A stretch of 25,752 nucleotides of DNA from Armatimonadota bacterium (GTDB lineage: Bacteria > Armatimonadota > Armatimonadia > Armatimonadales > Armatimonadaceae). The translations under genes were made by a program, and so were the position numbers. The notes under the pieces were generated by a model. That model ran no database searches, was not told the origin of the DNA, and saw only the letters and a list, made by a program, of their open reading frames with translations. Each line of letters opens with the position of its first letter. The stretch's first letter is position 1. This document shows positions 15,980-23,800 of this stretch, in pieces. The stretch spans positions 1-25,752 of the forward strand of contig JACMIS010000348.1 in NCBI GenBank assembly GCA_014381035.1. The letters run 5' to 3'.

Positions 15980-16864
15980 TTACCTTTTGATCGCGAACAC
16001 ATAGTCCGTGTCGTAGCAACGGACATATATACGGTCACCCTTGCGGAGGATCGCCGACGGTCCGCTCTTGAGGGGGATTGTCTGCACCTTGCGCCCGGTG
16101 CGTTTATCGAGCACGTACAAAAAGTCCGGTTCCGCCGTGAAACCGTACCCGCAAACCAGCACCTCGCCCGCGTCCGCGAATGTGCTTGCGTTCTGTATCA
16201 GGGGACCGCTCCGCCAGAGCAGTTTGCCCGTCTTCGGCTCCAGCGCCGTCACATACGCGGTCTTGCCCTTCGCCTCTTTCGCATAGCCGTTGATCCCATT
16301 GGACACGTAGAGCGTCCCGTTTTTGTCCTCGTGGGCGAACCCGATGGGCTGCCGGTCGGGAATCGCTTTTGTGCCGCTCGCCGGGGAGCGGTAACTCGAA
16401 AAATCGAGCGCGTAGACCAGTTCGCCGCCCAGCCCGTCCGCGCAGACGAGGTAGCGTGTGTTCGCGTAATCCTCGCCGTAAATGGCGAGGAAGCGGTTCC
16501 TGCCCGAGTTCGCCGTGTTGAGGGCGCGCTGCAAACGCGTCCCTTTGTAGGACAGCACGGCGCCGCGCGGCAGATCGCCGTAGTCCTCCGGGCTTGCCGC
16601 CCCGAAACGGTAGTCCGGCATCGAAACGCCGGTTCGGGTAAACCACGCCTCGTCGTCGGTGATCGCGTTCGGTTTCCTGCTGACCAGAATCAGGCGCGTT
16701 TTCGACGCGGCAACGGTGCCGCGCGGCGTCGCGACGGTCGGTGGTGCCGGGAGGCGTTTCGCGGCGATCTCGGCGGGTGGCGAGTCCTGCCCCCATGCTC
16801 CTTCGCGTCCGAAGCCGGCAACGATCACGCAACAAACCAGCGCCCGCGATGACACTAAACTCAT
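15980..16864 (-). CDS. Secreted beta-propeller-like (PQQ/WD40-like) protein
   Basis: A 294-residue protein with a signal peptide (residues 1-26, ending EGAWG before QDSPP). The body contains repeated strand-turn units such as GELVYALDFSSY, GTLYVSNGINGY, AYVTALEPKTGKLLWRSG and FLYVLDKRTGRKVQTIPL, the pattern of PQQ-like propeller blades; the xTGKLLW unit is the clearest. No enzyme motif is seen. The start at 16864 is preferred for the signal peptide; TTG at 16876 adds MKSR and has a GGGGGA ribosome site at better spacing, while the open frame further upstream lacks similarity. It is probably an extracellular structural or binding protein. Confidence 0.7.
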   Translation of the reverse strand: MSLVSSRALVCCVIVAGFGREGAWGQDSPPAEIAAKRLPAPPTVATPRGTVAASKTRLILVSRKPNAITDDEAWFTRTGVSMPDYRFGAASPEDYGDLPRGAVLSYKGTRLQRALNTANSGRNRFLAIYGEDYANTRYLVCADGLGGELVYALDFSSYRSPASGTKAIPDRQPIGFAHEDKNGTLYVSNGINGYAKEAKGKTAYVTALEPKTGKLLWRSGPLIQNASTFADAGEVLVCGYGFTAEPDFLYVLDKRTGRKVQTIPLKSGPSAILRKGDRIYVRCYDTDYVFAIKR

Positions 16865-17234
16865 ACGGCTTTTCAAAACAAGATTCCCCCGCCCATTGTA
16901 GCCGAAACGCCCGCCCCGTGGCACACTCCTTGTGACAAGCGCCCTATGGCACAGGCGATTACGTTTCGGGTTGTACCAACTTGGATCGATTGGACGAGTT
17001 GATTGCACCCGGTTCGTGAGGGAGCACCGGGTGCAATGTGGTCTGATTAGTATTGGTTCGGCGGCAAATAAACCATCACTATGTCTTACTGGCACGAAAA
17101 TTGCTATAATAGGGACTAGAAATTTTTTCTGTGTTCTTCAGGATTTCTTCAAAATTATTCGATAAACTGAACGTTAGTTAAAATCATAACGACTGCCCGT
17201 GAGAAACGATCTGGGCAGGAAGGGACGCTACTCT
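16865..17234. other. Divergent intergenic region with a hairpin
   Basis: This 370-base space separates the secreted propeller gene (minus) from the second pseudopilin (plus). It holds a perfect inverted repeat, ATTGCACCCGGT (17002-17013) and ACCGGGTGCAAT (17026-17037) with a 12-base loop, and an AT-rich stretch from about 17090 to 17190 carrying the pseudopilin promoter. No coding potential or recognisable RNA gene is seen. Confidence 0.6.
17102..17110 (+). promoter_or_regulatory. Extended -10 promoter of the second pseudopilin gene
   Basis: TGCTATAAT gives a TGn-extended perfect -10 box (TATAAT at 17105-17110); the -35 region is weak, as is common for extended -10 promoters. It leaves an untranslated leader of about 118 bases before the ATG. 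Confidence 0.6.
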
Positions 17235-18080
17235 ATGAATCGCTCCACGAAATCCAAAGCCGCCGCTGGCTTTACTTTGATCGAACTGCTCGTCGTCATC
17301 GCTATTATTGCCATCCTCGCCGCGATCCTGTTTCCCGTTTTCGCACAAGCTCGCGAAAAGGCGCGGCAAACCTCGTGCCTGTCGAACATGAAGCAGATCG
17401 GTCTGGCGTTCGTGCAGTACGTGCAGGATTATGACGAAACGTACACCGGCATGGGTAGCCTGGCGGACCCCGTCAACGGCGGCACGACGAACTTCGTCCC
17501 GTACGATGGTCTGGTCATGCCGTATATCAAGAGCGACAAAGTGTTCCAGTGCCCGAGCGACGACGAATACGACCGCACCCCCGCCAGCACGTTTGGTTAC
17601 CAGGACGGGAGCTACAAGGCGAAGGGAGCGCTCCGCTCGTACCAGTATGTCGGTCAGTTAAACACCGTACAGGCGGGCGGCACGGACACCAACACCGGGA
17701 TCGGCGGAGCATACACGGTGCCGTTCGTCGGTCACGCCATGGCCGACGTTGACGCGACCTCGGAAACGATCCTGCTGGTCGAGGGGTGGACCAAATACGC
17801 CGCTTCCGCCTCGTATCTGTCGAGCCTTTCGTCCTCGGCGTTCGTCGGCTGCGACACGTGGAAACTCGCCGGACGGCGGCTGAAATCGACTGCGGCGGAG
17901 GATCAGTTGCCGACCGGTTGCGCCGGGGCGCTCGGGCTGTCTACCACGCCGGGGCACGCGGGCGGCGCGAACTACGCGATGGCGGACGGCTCCGTGAAGC
18001 GGCTATCGTGGGGAACCGTACGCAAGAACGATTTCTACCTGTTCAAGTTGCGCAAACCGGTCAACACGCTTGCCCCGTGA
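17235..18080 (+). CDS. Second pseudopilin with methylation motif and H-X9-DG signature
   Basis: A 281-residue pseudopilin of the same family as the protein at 2515. The leader is [12 protein letters not shown], then [18 protein letters not shown] (from about residue 13) and [25 protein letters not shown]. The C-terminal H-X9-DG motif is [17 protein letters not shown]. The ATG at 17235 is chosen for the short prepilin leader and the AGGAAGGGA ribosome site; a GTG at 17199 would give an over-long leader. The variable middle differs from the first copy, suggesting a different ligand or partner. It stands alone behind its own promoter and is followed by a perfect palindrome. Confidence 0.92.
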   Translation: MNRSTKSKAAAGFTLIELLVVIAIIAILAAILFPVFAQAREKARQTSCLSNMKQIGLAFVQYVQDYDETYTGMGSLADPVNGGTTNFVPYDGLVMPYIKSDKVFQCPSDDEYDRTPASTFGYQDGSYKAKGALRSYQYVGQLNTVQAGGTDTNTGIGGAYTVPFVGHAMADVDATSETILLVEGWTKYAASASYLSSLSSSAFVGCDTWKLAGRRLKSTAAEDQLPTGCAGALGLSTTPGHAGGANYAMADGSVKRLSWGTVRKNDFYLFKLRKPVNTLAP

Positions 18081-18159
18081 CTTTTTCGACACCCGGCAAG
18101 TGGTCGGGGGTATGGATACCCCCGACGAAAAACGTGGAAATACCCCGGAGGAGCGGCTT

Positions 18160-18191
18160 ACCGGCGGCGCAACAAATGTTGCGCCGCCGGT
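18160..18191 (+). terminator. Strong GC-rich hairpin after the second pseudopilin gene
   Basis: ACCGGCGGCGCAACA (18160-18174), spacer AA, and the exact reverse complement TGTTGCGCCGCCGGT (18177-18191). It lies 79 bases after the stop and just before the next promoter. A very stable stem without a clear U tract, it may end transcription or mark the mRNA 3' end. Confidence 0.65.
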
Positions 18192-18216
18192 CGGCTTTCG
18201 TGCCGCCGGACTTTTA

Positions 18217-18225
18217 TGTTATACT
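18217..18225 (+). promoter_or_regulatory. Extended -10 promoter of the SGNH hydrolase gene
   Basis: TGTTATACT is a TGn-extended -10 box. It overlaps the furthest upstream ATG of the downstream frame (18216), which argues that translation starts later, at the GTG of 18270. Confidence 0.45.
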
Positions 18226-18269
18226 GTGCTCGGTTCCGAGGCGGACTTAGAAACGGGATAGGCGGAAGC

Positions 18270-18905
18270 GTGTTTGAGTGGTATGAAGCGGAAGTCAGTG
18301 TGCTGGAAGCGAAAGCGGCGGCGATGCCGGTGACACCGGGGAGCGTTCTTTTCTACGGCAGTTCGTCGGTGCGTTTGTGGGAAACGTTGCCCGCTGACAT
18401 TGGACCGCTTACCGGGCGACCGGGGCGGGATGTCGTGAACCTCGGGTTCGGCGGTTCGACGCTCGCGTCCTGCGTGCATTATTTTGACCGCCTACCGGGC
18501 CGGGTCGCCCGCGAGTCGCCGCCCGTGCGGTCGCTCGTTTTCTACGCGGGGGAGAACGACCTTGGCGACGGTAGATCGGTAGACACCGTGTTCGACTCGT
18601 TCGTCTGGCTTCATGCCATGGTGCGCGACCGGCTTCCCGGGGTGCCGTTCGCGTTTATTTCCATCAAACCATCGCCTGCCCGCGCCCCGGTCATGAACCG
18701 GATCCGTGCGGTGAATGACAAGGTACGTGAGCGGATCCTGGAGCGACCGGAGAGCTTATTTATTGACGTTTACAGCGAGATGTTGAACGAAAACGGTACG
18801 CCCCGACTGGAACTGTGGGCGGAAGACGGCATTCACATGAGCCGCGCCGGATACGACCTATGGACGCAAATACTCACCCGCTACCGGGTAACGTTGTTTG
18901 AGTAG
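18270..18905 (+). CDS. SGNH/GDSL-type hydrolase
   Basis: A 211-residue lipase/esterase-fold enzyme. The four SGNH blocks are visible: LFYGSSSVRLW with nucleophile about S32, NLGFGGSTL with oxyanion Gly about 61, YAGENDL with Asn about 96, and the acid/base pair in AEDGIHMSRAGY (D186, H189). The GSSSVRLW form is typical of a bacterial group often found with glycan-degradation genes, some members being carbohydrate acetyl-esterases. There is no signal peptide, so it probably acts inside the cell. The GTG at 18270 is preferred because the upstream frame overlaps the promoter. It precedes an alpha/beta hydrolase and a fucosidase on the same strand. Confidence 0.86.
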   Translation: MFEWYEAEVSVLEAKAAAMPVTPGSVLFYGSSSVRLWETLPADIGPLTGRPGRDVVNLGFGGSTLASCVHYFDRLPGRVARESPPVRSLVFYAGENDLGDGRSVDTVFDSFVWLHAMVRDRLPGVPFAFISIKPSPARAPVMNRIRAVNDKVRERILERPESLFIDVYSEMLNENGTPRLELWAEDGIHMSRAGYDLWTQILTRYRVTLFE

Positions 18906-18982
18906 GTTATTGGGTTGTTAGTAACCCGTGTGACTGACGGCGATGACTGCGTCGCCAACAACCTAACAACCTGACCACCCAA
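18906..18982. repeat. GGTTGTTAG-type inverted phrase repeat
   Basis: GGTTGTTAG (18913-18921) and its reverse complement CTAACAACC (18963-18971) sit inside longer degenerate copies: GGTTATTGGG on the left and repeated CAACC words on the right. The element fills the gap between the SGNH gene stop and the esterase ATG at 18986, leaving no evident ribosome site for the latter. Confidence 0.5.
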
Positions 18983-18985
18983 CCG

Positions 18986-19714
18986 ATGAAGCGCGAATAT
19001 CACAAGTGGCATAGCCCACATATCGGGCGCGAAATGGAACTGCTCGTGTTCGGCTCTGCCGGGGCACGGGTGATCGTATTCCCTACCCGTGACGGCAGGT
19101 TCTTCGATTACGAAAACTGGCGCATGGTCGCCGCACTCCAGGACAAAATCGAAGCCGGACACCTGCAACTCTTCTGCGTGGACTCCGTAGACCGCGAATC
19201 GCTCTACGCGGACTGGGCGATTCCCGCCGACCGCATGAAACGGCATCTCGATTACGAAAATTATATTTTGACCGAGGTCGCGCCGTTCTCCGCCACTGTC
19301 AACCCGGACATTACCCTGATTGCGCATGGTTGCAGCCTCGGCGGATACCATGCGATGAATATTGCGCTCCGACACCCCGATATTTTCGGCAAGGTCGTCG
19401 CGCTGTCGGGACGCTACGACCTGACCGAGACCCTCGGTTCCTTCCGTGGTCTGTTCGACGGACACTACGACGACCTCATCTACTTCAATAATCCCCTCCA
19501 TTACCTGCCCCAACTCACCGACGAAACCCTGCTGAACCAACTTCGCCAGATGGAAATTGTTTTCGTGATAGGAAAAGAGGACACCTTTCTCGAAAACAAT
19601 CGAAGCCTTTCGCAAGTAATGCGCGACAAAAACATCCCGCATACCTTCACGACTTGGGAAGGCGAGGCGCACCGGGCGCGCGAATGGCGTCAAATGGTGC
19701 GCTGGTATTTATAG
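18986..19714 (+). CDS. Alpha/beta-hydrolase esterase (esterase D/PF00756-like)
   Basis: A 242-residue cytoplasmic hydrolase. The nucleophile elbow is HGCSLGGYHA (Ser117), the acid is probably D199 in VIGKEDTF, and the histidine is H229 in EGEAHRAREW. The N-terminal REMELLVFGSAGARVIVFPTRDGRFFDYEN and WRMVAALQDKIEAGHLQLFCVD fit the putative-esterase family that includes S-formylglutathione hydrolases and feruloyl or acetyl esterases. It lies between an SGNH hydrolase and an alpha-fucosidase, so removal of ester groups from a fucosylated glycan is plausible. The ATG is directly preceded by a repeat and shows no clear ribosome site. Confidence 0.87.
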   Translation: MKREYHKWHSPHIGREMELLVFGSAGARVIVFPTRDGRFFDYENWRMVAALQDKIEAGHLQLFCVDSVDRESLYADWAIPADRMKRHLDYENYILTEVAPFSATVNPDITLIAHGCSLGGYHAMNIALRHPDIFGKVVALSGRYDLTETLGSFRGLFDGHYDDLIYFNNPLHYLPQLTDETLLNQLRQMEIVFVIGKEDTFLENNRSLSQVMRDKNIPHTFTTWEGEAHRAREWRQMVRWYL

Positions 19715-19715
19715 C

Positions 19716-19878
19716 GGATTCGACTCAACCACAAAGGTCACAAAGTTTAAGAAGGACACAGAGGGTTTATAAGTTAGAGTACACCGACACAGCAAGGCGA
19801 TCCGGCTAATCCGGAAGCGCAAAACTTAAAACCCCTTTGTGCCCCTTCTTAAACTTTGTGACCTCTGTGGTTGAATCC
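19716..19878. repeat. Long imperfect inverted repeat between the esterase and fucosidase genes
   Basis: Arms of about 58 bases (19716-19775 and 19821-19878) are reverse complements with few mismatches. The longest exact block is GGTCACAAAGTTTAAGAAGG at 19736-19755, matched at 19844-19863. The central 45 bases contain a smaller TCCGG pair. The arms use an ACCACAAAGG...GACACAGAGGG wording. The element starts right after the esterase stop and ends 24 bases before the fucosidase ATG. No transposase is inside; MITE-like or palindromic intergenic repeat are the options. Confidence 0.8.
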
Positions 19879-19902
19879 AAAAAAACAAGGGAGTTAGAAG
19901 CG

Positions 19903-21189
19903 ATGATACAACCGTGGTTCGAGAGCGCGAAACTGGGCATTTTTATTCACTGGGGCATCTATGCCGTGAACGGCATCCCGGAATCGTGGAGTTTCTTTAA
20001 TGACGAGATTTCCTATGCGGATTATCTGAAGCAGTGCGACGGCTTTACCGCAACGCATTACGACCCGAAGGCGTGGGCGACACTGTTTGCAAGGATCGGG
20101 GCGCAGTACGCCGTTCTGACGACAAAACATCATGACGGCGTCGCGCTTTACGACACGGCGGAAAACGATCTCTCGGTCGTGAAACGGACTCCCGCAGGAC
20201 GCGACCTGATCGCACCGTACTGCGCGGCATTGCGCGAAAAGGGAGTCAAAGTCGGTTTATATTTTTCGCACCTCGACTGGTCGCACCCGGATTACGCGCC
20301 GGTGCCGGTCGGGGAACGTACCAAACAGTCTTTGACGACGGCTAATTTTGAGGCGTGGGAAGGCGGCAAGGAAAACGCGGCGTGGAAACGGTTTGTCGCT
20401 TTTCAACGGGCGCAACTCACCGAGATTTGCACCCGTTTTTCGCCCGACCTGCTCTGGTTCGACGGCGACTGGACCCCGCCGCACGAGTGGTGGGACTTCG
20501 ACGAAACCGGCGACCTGCTCCGGCGGCTTCTTCCCAATGTGATCATCAACTCGCGCCTCGGTACGCACGGCGACTACGCGACACCGGAGCAGGGGCAACC
20601 GATAGCACGCCCGCAGGGACCGTGGGAGTTTTGCGTCACGATGAACGATTCGTGGGGCTATCAGGGTCGCGACAACAACTATAAATCGGTGCGCGAAATC
20701 GTCCGCCTGTTCGCGGAGGTCGTCGGCATGGGCGGCAATCTTTTGCTCGACATCGGTCCGAAGGCAGACGGGACGATTCCGCCGGAACAGGTCGAGCGTT
20801 TGGAAGCGTTCGGCGCATGGAACACGAAATACCACGAAGCGATCTGGGGAACGGATGCCGGCCTGCCTCCCGGTCACTGCTACGGGGCGAGCACGCTTTC
20901 CACGGACCGGAAAACACTGTACGTTTTTGTGTTCGACAAAGTCGTGGATGGTTTCGCGGTAAAGGGGATTCGCAACAAGATCAAGCGCGTTTCCGCAGTC
21001 GGCAACGGCGATGGAGGCGAGTTGTCGTTCCGCAAGATCGGCGGGGCGGACTGGGTGAACGTTCCCGGCGTCCTCTGGATCGCGGTCCCGGACGCGGCGC
21101 ACGACCCGCTGGCAACGGTGTTGAAAATCGAGTTGGAAGGCGAACTCGACCTGTGGACCGGAGCGGGACACGCGATCACGGCGAACTAA
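19903..21189 (+). CDS. GH29 alpha-L-fucosidase
   Basis: Predicted to remove alpha-L-fucosyl residues. The 428-residue product shows the family pattern throughout: FESAKLGIFIHWGIYAVNGIPESWSF (5-31), AQYAVLTTKHHDGVALYDT (67-85), GVKVGLYFSHLDWSHPDY (114-131), the nucleophile in LLWFDGDW (D187), INSRLGTHGDYATPEQ, and GGNLLLDIGPKADGTIPPEQVERLEAFGAW. The start at 19903 has an AAGGGAG ribosome site; earlier possible starts fall inside the inverted repeat. There is no signal peptide, so it acts on imported sugars. A short beta-rich C-terminal domain follows the barrel. It ends at a strong hairpin shared with the convergent amidase gene. Confidence 0.93.
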   Translation: MIQPWFESAKLGIFIHWGIYAVNGIPESWSFFNDEISYADYLKQCDGFTATHYDPKAWATLFARIGAQYAVLTTKHHDGVALYDTAENDLSVVKRTPAGRDLIAPYCAALREKGVKVGLYFSHLDWSHPDYAPVPVGERTKQSLTTANFEAWEGGKENAAWKRFVAFQRAQLTEICTRFSPDLLWFDGDWTPPHEWWDFDETGDLLRRLLPNVIINSRLGTHGDYATPEQGQPIARPQGPWEFCVTMNDSWGYQGRDNNYKSVREIVRLFAEVVGMGGNLLLDIGPKADGTIPPEQVERLEAFGAWNTKYHEAIWGTDAGLPPGHCYGASTLSTDRKTLYVFVFDKVVDGFAVKGIRNKIKRVSAVGNGDGGELSFRKIGGADWVNVPGVLWIAVPDAAHDPLATVLKIELEGELDLWTGAGHAITAN

Positions 21190-21197
21190 GGTTCAAA

Positions 21198-21246
21198 CTT
21201 CCACCCCGCCCCTCCCTCAATCTTTAAGGGAGGGGCGGGGTGGAAG
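21198..21246. terminator. Bidirectional hairpin terminator between convergent genes
   Basis: CTTCCACCCCGCCCCTCCCT (21198-21217) and its exact reverse complement (21227-21246) form a 20-bp stem with a 9-base loop. It lies in the 68-base gap between the fucosidase stop and the amidase stop, so it can serve both strands. The repeated CCCCTCCCT wording also resembles dispersed intergenic repeats. Confidence 0.75.
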
Positions 21247-21257
21247 CCCGAAACCAA

Positions 21258-22103
21258 CTATTCAATGATCACGGTCCGGGTCGCCTTGTCCCAGGAGGGT
21301 TCCTTTCCGAGTAGTTCGGCGAGGTCGCGGGCGGAAACATAGCCTCTCCCACGCACCAGTTTCATCGGCAGTTTTTGCTTCTCCCCATCGCCGATCTGTA
21401 GCGTTACCTCCTCATCAGTCGCTTTGGGGATTTGCCAGCCCAGCTTCGTGGCAACGGAGCGAATCTTGACATAACTGCTCCCGTCCTCCAGAATCGCATC
21501 GGTGAATGTTTCGCCCAGCACCCGTGCTTTTACCAGTAGCGGCGTGTTTCCCTCGTCCACTTCCTCTTCATCGTTCGGCTTGCCTTCCAGAGCGCGTGTC
21601 ACCAGCGAACGGAAGTAGTTTCCGACTTGGGAGAAGGAAAGATTCGGGTCCCAGGGCAATACCATCGGGTCCCATTTCCCCCTCTGCCGGATGCCCAGAT
21701 TCACCTGCACTTCGCCATGCCCCAGCACCGTTTGCGGCGTGACGGGAATATCGTAAGCGCGACACAGTTCGGCGACGACGGAAGCCATCACGAGATATTG
21801 CGCTTCGGTCAGGGGGAAATTGCCGGGGCGGAACGGTCGCTCGTTCGTGCCAAGCATACAGCACGCCGCGATGCCAATCGAACCCTGGTTACAGTGGAAC
21901 GTGTGCGCCGCATATACCCCGTCGCTTGTTTTGGCATTGTCCAGAATACTCCGGTCGCCACGAACCACGGTACCATCCCATTCGACCAGAAAATGGTAAT
22001 GTTCGCGCTCGAAATCGCTTGCCTTGTGCTTTCCGACCGTCCAGTGCGTAATGACGCGCTTCATGCTGGCATTCGGGAGCCATTCATCTTTCAATAGAGC
22101 CAT
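21258..22103 (-). CDS. N-acetylmuramoyl-L-alanine amidase (Amidase_2) with C-terminal Cu-amine-oxidase-N-like domain
   Basis: A 281-residue protein predicted to cut the amide between muramic acid and the stem peptide. The AmpD-type zinc set is H20 (VITHWTVG), H129 (VLGHGEV) and D145, with catalytic Lys K143 two residues before the Asp as in AmpD. Residues about 180-281 form a copper-amine-oxidase-N-like module (VKIRSVATKLGWQI and YVSARDLAELLG), often used as a wall or surface adaptor. No signal peptide is seen, so it may be cytoplasmic, released by lysis or exported another way. An AAGGAAA ribosome site precedes the ATG. It lies 27 bases after the PGAP1-like gene and is probably co-transcribed with it. 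Confidence 0.88.
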   Translation of the reverse strand: MALLKDEWLPNASMKRVITHWTVGKHKASDFEREHYHFLVEWDGTVVRGDRSILDNAKTSDGVYAAHTFHCNQGSIGIAACCMLGTNERPFRPGNFPLTEAQYLVMASVVAELCRAYDIPVTPQTVLGHGEVQVNLGIRQRGKWDPMVLPWDPNLSFSQVGNYFRSLVTRALEGKPNDEEEVDEGNTPLLVKARVLGETFTDAILEDGSSYVKIRSVATKLGWQIPKATDEEVTLQIGDGEKQKLPMKLVRGRGYVSARDLAELLGKEPSWDKATRTVIIE

Positions 22104-22130
22104 TTAGTTTTTCCTTATGGTGTCGGGGAA

Positions 22131-23726
22131 TTAGCCGTTCAGGATAGCAGCAATAAAGTTCGTGTCAGTGTCCGCGTCGCTCGCGGGATTCGTCCCCCAC
22201 GGCTCGTAGCGGATCTGCAAGGTCCCGCCGAACGTCTGTGACTCGCGAAGCGGTATTGCCGAGCGTCCGTCGGCGATGTCTATCGTTGCCTCTTGCCATT
22301 CCGGTCCGTCCGAAAGCCAGCGATATTGCACCAGGATCGCGTCGCTTGCCGTGTCCTCGTTGCCGACACGCACTTCGAGTGTTTCGCTGTAGATCGTCCG
22401 TTCCGGATACTCGTGGTCCCAGAAAAAACCGTCGCGCACCTGATGCTCCGAAACCCGAAAGCCGAGCGAAAAGTGCGACCACGGTTCCCCGCGCCGCTGG
22501 AGTTTCGTGTCCATGAACGCCGTGTGGAGTGGAATGACAGAAACCGGCTCGCCCGTCTTGGGATTACACAGATCACTCCCCTTGCGGTCGTAGCGCATCG
22601 CGTTCTCGCACGGATTCTGCCGCCGCTGATGCAGAAACACCCCCGTCCCGCGCACCGACAGGGAGAACTCAACGTCGTAAAACGCGGTGATATTCCTCGG
22701 GGGGGTCGGGGTTTTCAGTTGCACATTTTCCATCGTCAGCGAGACTTTCGTGTCTCCGAACAGGAACCGCCGGATGTTCTGATAACTCTCGAAGCTGTTG
22801 ACGATCCCGCGCCGCCCGCTATGTGCCCGGTGGACATTCGCGAAGTACGCCCCCTTGATATAGGCGTTGCTTTGCTTGACCAAGCCGTCGCTGTGGGTGC
22901 CGACACCGCGTTTGGCAATGCCGAACGCGACCGAATAGTTTTCGTGGTCGCTCCCGATCAGGCAAAAGCATTTCTCCGGCGCGAACTTGCTGTTCAAATC
23001 GGCGAGATCCGTTTCGGCGGGCAGTTTCAGATATTCACGCATCCGCCGGGGGCGAAAGATCGCCGAGTCAAGCGCGTTCAAGCCGCCCATCAATGCTTCC
23101 TCTAACGCGTCAGGAACCGCGTCCAGTTCGATGCCCCGGTGCGGCGTGCCGATAGTCACCAGCCGGTGCACCCACCGTTCGGGGTCCTGCCCGGCGCGCG
23201 GGAGCAGGTTCTGCAGCAGGCAACGCGAAACCAGCCCGCCCATCGAGTGCGCGATCAGAATGACGCGATAATCCCCGTCCTCCTTGCCGAGGTTGACGCC
23301 CGCCTCCTTGAGTTGCTTCGGAATCTTCTCACACACCAGCTTCCGCAGATCCTCGGCATGGTCGGTAATGTCGCGCAGATTGCCGGAAAGAACATCGGTG
23401 TCGTAGAAGCGCGAGATGAAAAGACTTCGCGCCGGGTTGCTTTTGCTACGCGTCGCCAGACCCAATCCCCCGTTCGTCGCATCGGTGTAGCCCTCCTCCT
23501 TCAGGAAACGGATCAGTTGCCCCTCGAAAAGTTCCGGTTCCTGGTACCACGGCGTCACCCCGTCCTCGTGGCGCGGCAGGGTTTGCCGCTTCTCCACCGA
23601 CGTTTCCGCGAAACCGTAGTACGCGTCGTAGAAAGCATCCTCGCGGGAGCCTTTAGTGGGGGTAAAACCACGCACATACACAATCGGGTAATGTCCCGAT
23701 TTACTATCCACACGAAAATCCGCCAT
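22131..23726 (-). CDS. PGAP1-like alpha/beta-hydrolase (lipase/esterase)
   Basis: A 531-residue protein with an N-terminal lipase fold: YPIVYVRGF (13-21) is the oxyanion region, LIAHSMGGLVSR gives nucleophile Ser161, VTIGTPHRG follows, then a segment with SDGLVKQSNAYI and the probable catalytic His in VHRAHSG. The last roughly 200 residues are beta-rich, with no recognised family. No signal peptide or transmembrane helix is seen. The start at 23726 gives MADFRVDSKSGHYPIVYVRG; a TTG at 23780 is in frame but lies about eight bases from the likely transcription start. It is followed by a peptidoglycan amidase, a pairing of membrane- and wall-attacking enzymes. The physiological substrate is unknown. 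Confidence 0.8.
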   Translation of the reverse strand: MADFRVDSKSGHYPIVYVRGFTPTKGSREDAFYDAYYGFAETSVEKRQTLPRHEDGVTPWYQEPELFEGQLIRFLKEEGYTDATNGGLGLATRSKSNPARSLFISRFYDTDVLSGNLRDITDHAEDLRKLVCEKIPKQLKEAGVNLGKEDGDYRVILIAHSMGGLVSRCLLQNLLPRAGQDPERWVHRLVTIGTPHRGIELDAVPDALEEALMGGLNALDSAIFRPRRMREYLKLPAETDLADLNSKFAPEKCFCLIGSDHENYSVAFGIAKRGVGTHSDGLVKQSNAYIKGAYFANVHRAHSGRRGIVNSFESYQNIRRFLFGDTKVSLTMENVQLKTPTPPRNITAFYDVEFSLSVRGTGVFLHQRRQNPCENAMRYDRKGSDLCNPKTGEPVSVIPLHTAFMDTKLQRRGEPWSHFSLGFRVSEHQVRDGFFWDHEYPERTIYSETLEVRVGNEDTASDAILVQYRWLSDGPEWQEATIDIADGRSAIPLRESQTFGGTLQIRYEPWGTNPASDADTDTNFIAAILNG

Positions 23727-23794
23727 GTTCACTGCGCTACCTTTCTGCCCGTCACGTCCTATTCTACCGACCCGTGACAAACGGGCACAGTGAT

Positions 23795-23800
23795 ATTATA
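23795..23800 (-). promoter_or_regulatory. Possible -10 box of the lipase-amidase unit
   Basis: On the minus strand a perfect TATAAT lies 69 bases before the ATG of the PGAP1-like gene. It is flanked by CACAG and CTGTG arms 12 bases apart, which could be an operator. No good -35 box is visible, so the call is tentative. Confidence 0.4.

Noticed and set aside
19716..19878. Insertion sequence
   Set aside because: There is no transposase or coding capacity between the arms; retained as an inverted repeat only.
20257..21171. 304-codon minus-strand frame opposite the fucosidase gene
   Set aside because: It is antisense to a strongly conserved GH29 gene and has Arg/Val-rich shadow composition.
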